Shown in pieces: positions 8,437 through 17,691 of a DNA stretch of 64,000 nt (its first letter is position 1; each line of letters starts with the position of its first letter). The translations under genes and the position numbers were made by a program. The DNA comes from Paracoccaceae bacterium. Lineage in GTDB: Bacteria > Pseudomonadota > Alphaproteobacteria > Rhodobacterales > Rhodobacteraceae. The stretch lies in assembly GCA_012103375.1 (NCBI GenBank), contig WLWX01000001.1, positions 3,576,492 through 3,640,491 of the forward strand, written 5' to 3'. The notes beneath the pieces are model-generated. The model made no database searches, was not told the DNA's origin, and was given only the letters and a program-made list of their open reading frames with translations.

Positions 8437-8907
8437 ATGATGCTCAACAGCATACTGAATGCGCATGCGGTGCGGGTTATAAATGCCGTTTCCAGCAAGA
8501 AGCGATTGTTGCAGGATATCTCGGAAACTGCCGCATTGATCCACGGATTGCCCGCACGCGATGTGGCCGATGCCCTTCAAGCCCGAGAGACGTTGGGTTG
8601 CACCGGCGTCGGGCATGGCGTTGCGCTGCCACATGCGCGCATTGCTGAACTGGACGAAATCCGTGGCGTTTTTGTGCGTCTTGAACGCCCGCTGGATTTC
8701 GGTTCCGCCGACCGGCAGCCGATTGATCTTGTTTTTGCCTTGCTGGCCCCGGCCAATGCTGGCGTCGACCACCTGAAAGCGCTGGCGCTGATCGCACGGA
8801 CCATGCGTGATGAAGAGATTTGCACCAAGCTTAGGTCGACAACAGACCTGACGACGCTGCATGCGATTCTGACGGATGCGCCAATTCGCGATTCCAAGGC
8901 CGCTTGA
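8437..8907 (+). CDS. ptsN: Nitrogen-regulatory PTS EIIA protein
   Basis: A 156-residue EIIA-Ntr domain protein. The phosphorylatable histidine is in GVALPHARI near residue 68, and the DLVFALLAP strand and the C-terminal helix typical of PtsN are present. It receives phosphate from NPr and acts as a regulator of nitrogen, potassium and carbon responses rather than of sugar uptake. It is placed 51 bp after hpf, a conserved proteobacterial arrangement. Confidence 0.93.
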   Translation: MMLNSILNAHAVRVINAVSSKKRLLQDISETAALIHGLPARDVADALQARETLGCTGVGHGVALPHARIAELDEIRGVFVRLERPLDFGSADRQPIDLVFALLAPANAGVDHLKALALIARTMRDEEICTKLRSTTDLTTLHAILTDAPIRDSKAA

Positions 8908-8981
8908 AGCCTTTCGTTGAAACCTGACGAGGCAGATCTTTCATCCGGTAACCGGCTGATTTCTGACGTAGCTGCCTCAGT

Positions 8982-10418
8982 TCATCCGGGATGAGGATTG
9001 ATGGCAGACCAGTCCTGCCACCCGAATATCAGATAGTCGCGGGCATAGGCCGCGCGGCAGGCCTGTTCCAGATCTGCTGACCAGATCTGATCCAGCGTCC
9101 AGGGCTGCGCAGGTGGCTCGGGGGCGCAAACCTTAGCGTCCACACCTGCGTCATCAGCAAGGCGGACCAGGCCGGTCTGAAGCTGATGTTCACGCAGCAG
9201 GACATCGGGCGGCCCAAACTCGGCAAAACCACGGATCAGCCCGACTTGGCTGGACCACCCCGGATCAATCCGCGCCGGAGTCTGCCCGGCCAGGTTCGCC
9301 TTCAGGAAGTTCAGGAACATCAGAAACGCGTCGTGATGCTGCTTGCGGCTCCAATCTTTGCCGGGCGTTGTGTCGGGGACGCTCATGTCATGCCGGTCGC
9401 GAAGCAGGTCGCGGATTGCCAGGAATGTTGTGTCGGAAACAGGCAGAATGTGGGTTGCGAACATGTGGTGGGCACGCGCCAGCGGGTGGCGCAATACGGT
9501 GAAACTCTGATGGGGTACATGTTTGCGCATCCACTGGCGCAGCGTCTTCTGGTTGAAATCGCGAACCGGCGCGGCACCGTCGATGCGCCCCAGCCAGTCG
9601 ATGATCGAATCGCGCGGACCGCCCGGAAGCGGCATGAACAGCAGCGGGGCGGTTTCTGCGCCCGCATAATGCGGAATATGGCTGCCTCGGCGCGGTTCGG
9701 GCAGGCCGATGTCGAATGCGCCAAACTGATCCATGTCGGCCAACGCGCGCGTCATTTGATCGAAATTGCGCACCTTCTCGGACAGGGGCGCGGGGTTCTG
9801 TACCCGGGTCTTTTTGGACACTGCCGGTTTCTGTTCGGTGCTGCCCAGCCAGCGTGCCATGCCGTTCAGCACATCGACATTGCGCAGGTCGTCATAGGCG
9901 ATGTGAAAGCCCGTCTGCCCGTTGACCGGCAATGCCCGCAGCAGGGTTTTGCGGAACGTGCCCTGCGCATCAAGATGGGCGCGGAATTCATCGGCATCAA
10001 AATCAATCGTCGCGGTTTTCGCCTTGGCCTTGCCGCCCAGCCGCCACTGCCCGGTTGCCCTGGCAATTTTCAGGCTGACATAGCTGTCCAGCGGATTGCG
10101 GGTCAGGATGATCTTGGCGGCACGCGGGTCGGCCAGTGCGGCCTTCAAAACGCGTAGGTCATGATCGTTGAAGAACCGAAACCCTGACAGACCCGCGGTT
10201 TCGGCGCGCAGCGTTTCGAAAAAGCCAAGGGGGTCCTGATCGCGCGCCTCGATCGGGACGCCGGCATGTTTCCGGCAGCCTTCATGGCCAATGAAATGCG
10301 GATTGAACAGTTCGCCGTGACAGCAGAGGTCGCCATAGCCATTCAGGCTTGCCTCAAGAAAATTCGAACCTGTCCGCATGGCCGCGAAGACGACGAAATA
10401 GTCAAATGCGCGCGACAT
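8982..10418 (-). CDS. NodH-like sulfotransferase with two sulfotransferase-like halves
   Basis: A 478-residue protein of the type called nodulation protein NodH in roseobacters. The N-terminal half carries a PAPS 5'-phosphosulfate loop (AMRTGSNFLEASLN, residues 13-26) and a 3'-phosphate motif (TRNPLDSYVS, residues 106-115). The C-terminal half has a second, more diverged pair of segments (MPLPGGPRDS near 262 and VLRHPLARAHHMF near 308). It would transfer sulfate from PAPS to a polysaccharide or lipid-linked sugar. It is the last gene of a polysaccharide operon that begins with cysQ, which would remove the PAP by-product. The acceptor is not known. Confidence 0.85.
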   Translation of the reverse strand: MSRAFDYFVVFAAMRTGSNFLEASLNGYGDLCCHGELFNPHFIGHEGCRKHAGVPIEARDQDPLGFFETLRAETAGLSGFRFFNDHDLRVLKAALADPRAAKIILTRNPLDSYVSLKIARATGQWRLGGKAKAKTATIDFDADEFRAHLDAQGTFRKTLLRALPVNGQTGFHIAYDDLRNVDVLNGMARWLGSTEQKPAVSKKTRVQNPAPLSEKVRNFDQMTRALADMDQFGAFDIGLPEPRRGSHIPHYAGAETAPLLFMPLPGGPRDSIIDWLGRIDGAAPVRDFNQKTLRQWMRKHVPHQSFTVLRHPLARAHHMFATHILPVSDTTFLAIRDLLRDRHDMSVPDTTPGKDWSRKQHHDAFLMFLNFLKANLAGQTPARIDPGWSSQVGLIRGFAEFGPPDVLLREHQLQTGLVRLADDAGVDAKVCAPEPPAQPWTLDQIWSADLEQACRAAYARDYLIFGWQDWSAINPHPG

Positions 10419-10421
10419 GAA

Positions 10422-12056
10422 TCAGTTGACCAGATAGGGGTGCATGCCGTCATTCTTCAGTTTTTGGAGGAACGCGCCAAATCCGGTCAGATCAACCAGG
10501 GTCGGAGCCTCGGTCAGATGCTGAGTCCTGCGTGGTCCGATTTCGTCGATTATCATTTGCAGGGGTTCCATTGGCGCTTCGACGAATTGCGCCATTGTCC
10601 AGATGCGAATTTTCGCGCGCGACTGGACCCGGCGCAGAACAACCAGGTGGTCCGCTTCGATCTGTTGCAGGCGGGCGGCGGTGGCGCGCAGTTCGTCAAA
10701 GTCACGACCGCTTTGGAACAGCGGCACGGCCCAGGCGCCGGTTATGACCGAGATCTGTGCATTCGGGTCGGCGGCAAGAAACCAGCTGATCTCTTGCCGG
10801 TCGCGGGGGCCGAACTGAAAGCACTGTCGCTCACCCCGGGTATTCCAGATCAGGTCGGTCAGAAACGCGAATGGGTTGTAATCACGCACCGTCGCAGAAT
10901 CGCATAAAGCACCCGCAAAATTGACCTGCCGGTCGGCGAATTCGGCCCGTTCAGGGGCGTAAAGATGGCCATGCACGCGCGCCTCGGTCGCGCGCGACAG
11001 CCAGCCATCGAAGTCGCGAAATACCGCATCGAACCCCTGGAACACGGAATAGGGTGCTGCGGTCATGCCGTTTTCCCAGTCCCGATGTGGAAAGCGGCTT
11101 TGCATGTAAAGACCGGGCCGACCGCGTGTGCGACGCTCGACCGCGGCTGCGAAGGTGCGGTCTATCTTGCCCGGGTTCGGTTCGGCCTGGCTGGTCGTCT
11201 GGGCGGCTTCGGACAGGAATGACCGGTACAGCCGATCCGCATGCGGCCATATCTTGCGCGCCACGAAGCAGTTGGACCGGCGCAGCAGTTGCAGGTGGTC
11301 ATCATAGAAAATATGCGGCTTGCCCTGAAAATCGAACTTGCTGAGGGTCAATGACCGGCTTTCGATCCGTGTGGCGTAACGGCGCACAAGCGTCTGATAA
11401 TAGCTTTCGTCGGGAATCCATACATGGCGAAAGTATCGGTCATTGGTCGCCCGTTCTGGTCCATAGAGGATTTTCATCAGCGTGGCCCGCGTCAGGCACC
11501 ACCACTGGGACCCCAGATGCGGTGTCAGCCCTTCGGGAATGCGGCGGCGCAATCCGACGCGACGCTGGAAGCGCACCGACAGGTCAAAAAGGCGGCGGTG
11601 ATGTCGCCAGGAGAACGGAAACCACATCTGAAACCGCTCGGCATCCAGCCCGCCGATGGTCCACGGTACTTCGCGGGTCGCAACGCTTTCGATGAAATCG
11701 GTGTCGGGGCGGGCTGCCAGATTCTCCCGCAGCTCGGCCACAGGGCGCAGCGGCAAACAGGCGCCCGAGGCCAGATAGACATGCCCGACCTCGGGGAATT
11801 CCTTCAACAGCAGTTCTGATCCACATTGCGAAGCCGCCACCAGCGACCAGGTGCCCCAGTAACAGCGGTGGGGCGTGGGGCAGAACCGGATATTTTTGTG
11901 ACCGGACACGTCCTGTCTGAGGGTTTGCAGCGCCTTGGCTGGGACGCGTTTGTCAACGTGGATGACCACCGGGCATCCATTGCGGGCCCAGTGGTTGGCG
12001 GCCTGCGCGGCGCGGTCCAGCGCGGTGTGGACCATCATGACGATGCCCAGCGTCAT
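10422..12056 (-). CDS. GT14-like (beta-1,6-GlcNAc/xylosyltransferase type) glycosyltransferase with DUF5927/5928-like C-terminus
   Basis: A 544-residue protein. Residues 1 to about 270 resemble core-2/I-branching glycosyltransferases (GIVMMVHTALDRAAQAANHW, HVYLASGACLPLRP, HLGSQWWCLTR, WIPDESYYQTL); the C-terminal half is a Rhodobacteraceae-specific region I recognise only as DUF5927/5928-like. It probably adds a sugar branch to a surface polysaccharide. The ATG at 12056 overlaps the stop of the upstream glycosyltransferase gene (ATGA), and the sulfotransferase follows three bases after its stop. The donor and acceptor cannot be deduced. Confidence 0.78.
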   Translation of the reverse strand: MTLGIVMMVHTALDRAAQAANHWARNGCPVVIHVDKRVPAKALQTLRQDVSGHKNIRFCPTPHRCYWGTWSLVAASQCGSELLLKEFPEVGHVYLASGACLPLRPVAELRENLAARPDTDFIESVATREVPWTIGGLDAERFQMWFPFSWRHHRRLFDLSVRFQRRVGLRRRIPEGLTPHLGSQWWCLTRATLMKILYGPERATNDRYFRHVWIPDESYYQTLVRRYATRIESRSLTLSKFDFQGKPHIFYDDHLQLLRRSNCFVARKIWPHADRLYRSFLSEAAQTTSQAEPNPGKIDRTFAAAVERRTRGRPGLYMQSRFPHRDWENGMTAAPYSVFQGFDAVFRDFDGWLSRATEARVHGHLYAPERAEFADRQVNFAGALCDSATVRDYNPFAFLTDLIWNTRGERQCFQFGPRDRQEISWFLAADPNAQISVITGAWAVPLFQSGRDFDELRATAARLQQIEADHLVVLRRVQSRAKIRIWTMAQFVEAPMEPLQMIIDEIGPRRTQHLTEAPTLVDLTGFGAFLQKLKNDGMHPYLVN

Positions 12057-13285
12057 GCCCAGTTCCCCACCGACATCAGGCCCAGAAGCTCCAACTGGCG
12101 CCAGTTGATGTATTTTTCGCTCCACGGGCACCACAGGGTGGATTTCTCGCGCAGGTTTGCCTGATAGGCGCGGTATTCATGGCTGGCCGCATAGTGTTGC
12201 CGGCGGTCCAGTTCTTCCGCGGATTTCTGCCCGAACATGTCCAGGAACTTGGCGTGCAACAACACACCGGAGGCCTTTTCGCCGCCCCATTCATCATAGA
12301 CCAGATTCAGCCCGCGCGGCAGGATGTTGTGGGTCGAGCTGACATAGGTGTACCGGCGATCCCATTTCACCAGCGGGATCTTGTTGAGGGCGGGCGCGCG
12401 GGCGGGCTCATCGGTGAAGAACGCGCGCATTCTCGGGCCACCCTGAATCCAAAGGCTGCCGAATTTCTGGTTTTGCGAGATGATATAATTGCCAGGATCA
12501 AACCAGGACGCAATCTGGAACGGATCGTCGCCTTCGCCGTAGGGGCGTTCATCAATCGGTCCCTTTGGGTACATATCCAGCAACATCGCCCCGAAAGAGC
12601 GGATGGAAGACGCATCCAGCCAGTCGGTCAGCGCCCTGAGGGGCCGGGTGTCACAGAACGGAGATTGTGTTGAAAAACTCCGAAATCAGAGCGTCGCGGA
12701 TTTCTTGCGAAAACCTATGAAGCGAAATAGTCGGAAAGCTTTGACCACGAGACAGCGCATGGCTGCGCGTGAGCGCATGTAGGCGATTTGGGCCGACCCC
12801 CGCGCCAAAAATTTAGGATCGGGCTGCATGGAAAGAAAAATCATCGTTCAGGCCCTAAAACGGAGTTTTTCAACACAATCCGGATAAACGAAGAACTCAT
12901 CCGGGTCGACGGTCAGGGTCCAGTGACCATGGGCGTATCGCCGCAGCAACCAGTTCTGCCAATCCATTCCAAAACGCGCCCGTTTGTAACTGCGCGTCGA
13001 TACCCAGACCGAGACATCCGGCTGGCCGTTCAGATACTCGCGTGAGCCATCGGTGGAGTTGTTGTCGACGAAAAAGAAATGCGCGACCCCAAGTTTTCGA
13101 TAGTATTCGAGGAAATAGGGCAGCCGAACCCGTTCGTTGCGGATTGTTGAGAAGACTAGCACGTCATCGGCGCGGATCAGGTGGGTCTGATCCTGCTGGC
13201 AAAACAACTCGCGCCGTTTGCGCAACGCGCGCAACCGCCAGCGCTTTCGTTGCAGCCGCAACCGGTAAGAGGTTACGACGCTCAT
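12053..13285 (-). pseudogene. Glycosyltransferase family 2-like gene split by miniature element copy 3
   Basis: Reading 13285-12881 and then 12658-12053 gives an intact 336-residue protein. The first part has VFSTIRNERVRLPYFLEYYR, FFFVDNNSTDGSREYL and TVDPDEFFVYP, the pattern of GT-A glycosyltransferases of the Glyco_tranf_2_4 type. The second part begins PFCDTRPLRALTDWLD after the break. The element lies just after the DPDEFFVYP catalytic segment, so neither fragment is likely active. The stop overlaps the start of the next gene in the operon; a polar effect on the genes below is possible. Intact protein probably built the polysaccharide made by this cluster. Confidence 0.88.
12663..12880 (-). 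mobile_element. 218-bp miniature inverted-repeat element, copy 3
   Basis: Same 218 bp and same orientation as copy 2. Target duplication CGGA lies at 12659-12662 and 12881-12884. It is inserted in the family 2 glycosyltransferase gene of the sulfated-polysaccharide operon. Confidence 0.95.
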
Positions 13286-13313
13286 GCCGGGTGCTGGTGT
13301 AAAGGCCGCGTGT

Positions 13314-14534
13314 TCACAACAGGCTGCGAAGCTGGCGGAAATGAGACTCCCATGTCGGAAGCGGAGGCGGCTGTTTCCATGCGCTTGTTCTGCCCGCAGC
13401 GACCACATTATCAATGGCGTTTATCCATTGTTGCATATCGTTCGTGTCCGCGTAAACGGGATAGTCGCCAAGGATTTCGCGCACCGGCGCAAGGTCGGCG
13501 CTGATGACCGCCAGGCCGATGGATGCGGCCTCCATCGGGGGCAAGCCATAGCCTTCCGCAATCGACGGAAACAGCAGGGCGTTGGCATGGGACAGCGTTC
13601 TTGACATGGACGCATCATCAAGCCGGCCGACTTCGTGCACGCTCTGGCCCATGAACGGCGCGGTATCGAGCGTTTCAAACACCCCCTCGTTCCGCCAGCC
13701 GCGACCGCCGATGATGATAAGATGCGGAATGTCGGCGCTTGCGAGTGTGGCATGAAACCGTGCCCAGATATCCAGGATCAACGCATGGTTCTTTCGCGGC
13801 TCGATCGTGCCAAGCATCACGAAGGTCGGCGGGGCGTCTGACGGGGGCGGTTCTGTTGCGCGGACCAGGCGTGGCTCCATGCCCAGAAACAACACCTGCG
13901 TTGGCGGGGTGCCGTCGCCGCCGAAACGCAGGATATCGGCGCGGGTCTGGCCGGAATTCGCAAGCAGCAGATCGCAGCCCAGCGCGGCAGTCAGCGCACG
14001 GTGGAACCGCGCCCGGGATTTTTCGGTAACGGTTTCGGATTGGTCCAGCGGGATCGTGTCATGGATCATCGCAATGGCGCGCCCATCCGGCACTTTGCGA
14101 ATTGCGCCGATAACCGCATCTTCAAGGTTTGAATGGCCGATGTTCAGATAGCGTACCCCTTGCGGCAATTGCTTGCGGAGCATTCGCGCCACACCCCAGC
14201 GTGGTGCGCGCGCGATGGCATGGCGGCGCAATTGGCGCAGGGCATGCTTGCGCGGCCCGCCGTGCTGCGCCTTGTCGTCCTCTGCCGCAGGTGTCGCCAG
14301 AAGGCAATCGCGCATCGCCTGCATGCCCTGTCGGTCCAGCAGCAGATATCCAACGCCGGTTCGGACAAGTCCGGTCAAGGGCGCGCCGCTGTCCAGAAGC
14401 CAGGCGAAATAGGTCTGATCGACCCGGTCGATGCCCGTCGGTGCGCCCTGTCCAACCCTGCGCGACAGGCGGGTCATGTCATAGCAGAAAGGCGGAAGCG
14501 GCACGTCTGAGGATGGCGGAAGCGCCGCGCGCAT
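13314..14534 (-). CDS. Glycosyltransferase family 1/4 protein
   Basis: A 406-residue GT-B glycosyltransferase. The C-terminal Rossmann half has VMLGTIEPRKNH, the nucleotide-sugar contact PSIAEGYGLPPMEA (E-x7-E pattern) and IIIGGRGWRNEG. The N-terminal acceptor domain includes CYDMTRLSRR, typical of mannosyl/rhamnosyltransferase-like proteins in exopolysaccharide clusters. The start is five bases after the galU stop in the same operon. Sugar specificity is unknown. Confidence 0.85.
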   Translation of the reverse strand: MRAALPPSSDVPLPPFCYDMTRLSRRVGQGAPTGIDRVDQTYFAWLLDSGAPLTGLVRTGVGYLLLDRQGMQAMRDCLLATPAAEDDKAQHGGPRKHALRQLRRHAIARAPRWGVARMLRKQLPQGVRYLNIGHSNLEDAVIGAIRKVPDGRAIAMIHDTIPLDQSETVTEKSRARFHRALTAALGCDLLLANSGQTRADILRFGGDGTPPTQVLFLGMEPRLVRATEPPPSDAPPTFVMLGTIEPRKNHALILDIWARFHATLASADIPHLIIIGGRGWRNEGVFETLDTAPFMGQSVHEVGRLDDASMSRTLSHANALLFPSIAEGYGLPPMEAASIGLAVISADLAPVREILGDYPVYADTNDMQQWINAIDNVVAAGRTSAWKQPPPLPTWESHFRQLRSLL

Positions 14535-14539
14535 TTTGC

Positions 14540-15424
14540 TTACCGGGTTCCGGCTGTCAGCCGGGTCAGGAACGCGCCGAAATCATCGCGCAACCCTTCG
14601 CGGGCCAATCCGAACGCGACCGTGGCCTGAAGGAACCCGGCCTTGGAGCCGCAATCATAGCGCTGCCCTGCGAACCGCAATCCATGCACCGGGCGGCCTT
14701 CGCGAATATCTTCGGCAATCGCGTCGGTCAGCTGGATTTCCCCGCCCGACCCCGGCTTTTTGGCGTCGAGATTTTTCATGACCGACGGCGTCAGGATATA
14801 GCGACCGATGACCGCCAGCGTTGATGGCGCACTCAGCGGATCGGGCTTTTCCACCATGCCTTTTGCGCTGACCAGATCGGGTTCGGAATCGTCGGTATCA
14901 AGAATGCCATAGCTGCCCGTCATCTCGCGCGGGACATCCATCGTGGCAACCATCGAGCCGCCGACCTCTTCATGCGCCTCGACCATCTGCTGAAGGCACG
15001 GATCATCCCCAGAAATCACGTCATCGGGCAGCATGACCGCAAAGGGTTCGTCCGCAATCAGGCGGCGGGCGCACCAGACGGCGTGACCCAGCCCCAAGGC
15101 CCGATGCTGACGGATATAGGCAATGCCGCCGCTTTCCATGTTGGTGTTCTTCAGCAGCTCCAGCTGTTCGGTTTTCCCGGCCTTTCGCAGGGCGCGTTCC
15201 AATTCCGGTGCGTGATCGAAATAATCCTCTAACGCGGATTTGCCGCGTGCGGTGACGAAGATGAATTCCTTGATCCCGGCGGCACGCGCCTCGTCGATGG
15301 CGTATTGCACCAGGGGCCGGTCAACCAGCGTCATCATTTCCTTCGGAATTGACTTGGTCGCAGGCAGAAACCGGGTGCCCATTCCGGCCACCGGAAATAT
15401 CGCCTTGGTTACCTTGCGCGCCAT
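14540..15424 (-). CDS. galU: UTP-glucose-1-phosphate uridylyltransferase
   Basis: A 294-residue nucleotidyltransferase that makes UDP-glucose for polysaccharide synthesis. Signature segments are GMGTRFLPATKSIPKEM near residue 15, the VDRPLVQYAIDEA segment, ALGLGHAVWCAR, LPDDVI with the metal-binding Asp, and VEKPDP. Length and motifs match GalU closely. It sits in the middle of the glycosyltransferase operon, consistent with precursor supply. Confidence 0.95.
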   Translation of the reverse strand: MARKVTKAIFPVAGMGTRFLPATKSIPKEMMTLVDRPLVQYAIDEARAAGIKEFIFVTARGKSALEDYFDHAPELERALRKAGKTEQLELLKNTNMESGGIAYIRQHRALGLGHAVWCARRLIADEPFAVMLPDDVISGDDPCLQQMVEAHEEVGGSMVATMDVPREMTGSYGILDTDDSEPDLVSAKGMVEKPDPLSAPSTLAVIGRYILTPSVMKNLDAKKPGSGGEIQLTDAIAEDIREGRPVHGLRFAGQRYDCGSKAGFLQATVAFGLAREGLRDDFGAFLTRLTAGTR

Positions 15425-15515
15425 ATTGAGATCCTGACTTGTTACGCTTCCTGTCCGACCCGATCCGACCCGAGTGTTGGAACCTCGGTCGGGTTAATAT
15501 TCCGGTAACGCTATA

Positions 15516-16754
15516 TCAAGGTTCTATGAAATGAGTCGCACTGATTTCACGGATCTTCGACACTTTGGCAACTTCCATTGTCACCCTGCGCCGGATCGAC
15601 ATGGGTGAGATCAGCGGCATCGCGCGATCCGAACGGCCCCAAATGCCGCCAGCGTGGTGCCAGAAACCGCCGTCGTCAAACCGCACCTGATGGTACAACG
15701 TCGTAGCCGAGAGGGTCCAAAGGCTGACCCTTTTGCCATTCGCGACAGCGGCGCGTGTGGCCCGCCGCGCGGCATTGCCTTTGCGCAATCCCGCGGCGAT
15801 CGCAATTGATGACCGATCCGGGGGCGCGTCATGGAATGGCCGGAAAGGCGGTGGATCGGCTGGGGTCCAGCGACCATCGGACCGTGTTGCGCCCTCGGCA
15901 TAACCGGCGTCGAATTCGGCAAGCCTTGTGCGAACGGCAGAAGGCCAGACATTGTCGTGAATGGCGTGCCGGATCATCCGCGTGCGTTCGGCCAGCCTTG
16001 CGGCGCGTCGCGCATCCTTGGGGTGGTCCGAGTAATGGTTGAGGAATACCGCCCAGCTTGCGCCGATCTCAGACAGATCAAGCGGCACCCGATCTGCGCG
16101 GCGATAGACCGAAGGCGCAAAACCGTGGTGGACCTGGGCCAGCGGAACAAGTGCCGTTGTTCCGCCTTGCCTCGCCAACCGCATGTTCAGATCGGTTTCA
16201 TCCAGAAAAAACCGATACGCCGGATTGAAACCCCCAAGGTCGGCCAGCGCTGCGCGACGCCAGGCCATGTTCGTCCCTTCAGTGCGCGGAGCGGCATCGG
16301 CGGACCCCCGCAGCAATATCGGGCCCGGACCCGGATGTGCGACGGGTGAATGCTGGCCGTCTTTGTCAGCCATGCGGCTTTTGTTTTGGAACGAAATGCC
16401 GTTGCGCCCGCGCACCCAACCGCCTGATGCACTGACCGATGGGTCCGAGAATGGGGCGATCAGATGGTCCAGCCATGACGGTTCCGCCACCGCATCATCG
16501 TCAATGAAGGCCACGATCTGTCCGGCTGCGTGATCCAGCCCGGCGTTGCGCGCTGCCGATATGTTGGGGTCGTCGAATGCAACTATCTTGGTCCGCCCGG
16601 CGAACTCGGCCATAGCCGCGCGGCCATCGGCATCGGCGACCACGACAACCTCGAACGGGTGATAGAACAATTGCGACACGGACAGCAGGCAACGGCGCAA
16701 TGCAGCAGGCCGCCCCCGGCTGACGACAATGATGCTGACGCGCGGATGGCTCAT
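15516..16754 (-). CDS. Glycosyltransferase family 2 protein
   Basis: A 412-residue GT-A protein. The N-terminal domain has SIIVVSRGRPAALRRCLLS, ISAARNAGLDHA and the metal-binding FIDDDAVAEPSW; a later FFLDETDLNMRLARQG matches the ED motif of inverting family 2 enzymes. The C-terminal 150 residues are not recognised and end in a basic region. Its ATG overlaps the cysQ stop, so it is the second gene of the operon. It probably transfers a sugar to the growing surface polysaccharide. Confidence 0.85.
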   Translation of the reverse strand: MSHPRVSIIVVSRGRPAALRRCLLSVSQLFYHPFEVVVVADADGRAAMAEFAGRTKIVAFDDPNISAARNAGLDHAAGQIVAFIDDDAVAEPSWLDHLIAPFSDPSVSASGGWVRGRNGISFQNKSRMADKDGQHSPVAHPGPGPILLRGSADAAPRTEGTNMAWRRAALADLGGFNPAYRFFLDETDLNMRLARQGGTTALVPLAQVHHGFAPSVYRRADRVPLDLSEIGASWAVFLNHYSDHPKDARRAARLAERTRMIRHAIHDNVWPSAVRTRLAEFDAGYAEGATRSDGRWTPADPPPFRPFHDAPPDRSSIAIAAGLRKGNAARRATRAAVANGKRVSLWTLSATTLYHQVRFDDGGFWHHAGGIWGRSDRAMPLISPMSIRRRVTMEVAKVSKIREISATHFIEP

Positions 16755-17548
16755 TCGGGTTTTGTCAGGGCAACTCCGGGTGCGTAGGCTATGAAAAACG
16801 GGTTCTCATATCCCGCTTTGCCATAGGTCAGCGGGCTGTGATCATCAAAGCGAACAACTTGCCCGCCTGCCCCGGCCAGGACGGCATGACCGGCGGCGGT
16901 GTCCCATTCCATCGTGCGCCCCAGCCGGGGGTAGAGGTCAGCCTCACCCGTGGCGACAAGGCAGAATTTCAACGAGGATCCGGCGCTTTTCATATCTGCG
17001 ACCTGATACGTATTGATATAGGCGTCGGTTGCTGCATCGCGATGAGATTTGGACGCAACAACGCGCAATGCGCCCGTATCGGGCGGCGCAACCGAGATCG
17101 GCGTCAGAGTTCCGGCTGTCCCGGCGAATGGCCCGGCCTCTTCCACCGACTGGCCGTCAGCGCGGGTATAGAACAACCGTTGTTTGGCGGGTGCATAGAC
17201 GATCCCGCGCACCGGCGCACCGTCTTCGACCAATGCGATGTTCACAGTGAAGTCGCCGCGACGCTGGATGAACTCCTTGGTGCCGTCCAGCGGATCAACG
17301 ATCAGGAACCGCGAAGCCCTGACATCATGGCTTGCGGCCTGTTCTTCGGTCACGATTGCAATATCGGGGAATGCCGCTGTCAATCCATCAAAGATCAGGG
17401 CGTCCGCTGCCTCATCCGCCAGGGTGACCGGGCTGGAATCCGATTTCGCCCGCGTCCCGAGGTCACCTTGATCATAGATCTCCATGATGCGCTGACCGGC
17501 CTCCAGCGCCAGCCGGCGATTGACCTGCTCCAGCTTCTTGTAATCCAC
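16751..17548 (-). CDS. cysQ: 3'(2'),5'-bisphosphate nucleotidase
   Basis: A 265-residue inositol-monophosphatase-fold enzyme that hydrolyses 3'-phosphoadenosine 5'-phosphate, the product left when PAPS gives up sulfate. Metal and substrate motifs are VTEEQA, IVDPLDGTKEFI near residue 86 and WDTAAGHAVLAGAGG near residue 216. The GTG at 17548 was chosen because GGGGGAAT precedes it and homology begins at DYKKLEQVN; the frame stays open further upstream. It is the first gene of the minus-strand polysaccharide operon that ends with a sulfotransferase. Confidence 0.92.
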   Translation of the reverse strand: MDYKKLEQVNRRLALEAGQRIMEIYDQGDLGTRAKSDSSPVTLADEAADALIFDGLTAAFPDIAIVTEEQAASHDVRASRFLIVDPLDGTKEFIQRRGDFTVNIALVEDGAPVRGIVYAPAKQRLFYTRADGQSVEEAGPFAGTAGTLTPISVAPPDTGALRVVASKSHRDAATDAYINTYQVADMKSAGSSLKFCLVATGEADLYPRLGRTMEWDTAAGHAVLAGAGGQVVRFDDHSPLTYGKAGYENPFFIAYAPGVALTKPE

Positions 17549-17691
17549 GCGTTCAATTCCCCCTGGGGTGGCTTCCTGCTGCACGGATTGTGCGGTCAGG
17601 GCGCGTCCCTTATGCTTGGGCAACAATACTTCATCAAGATTTCCCTGAAATCTTCGCGGCAGTAACGCGCAACTGATCACCAGGATCCGTC

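Noticed and set aside
15425-15515. Terminator between the family 2 glycosyltransferase and galU
   Set aside because: The CCGACCCGAG/CTCGGTCGG stem has a bulge and no T-run on the minus strand, and the genes look co-transcribed.
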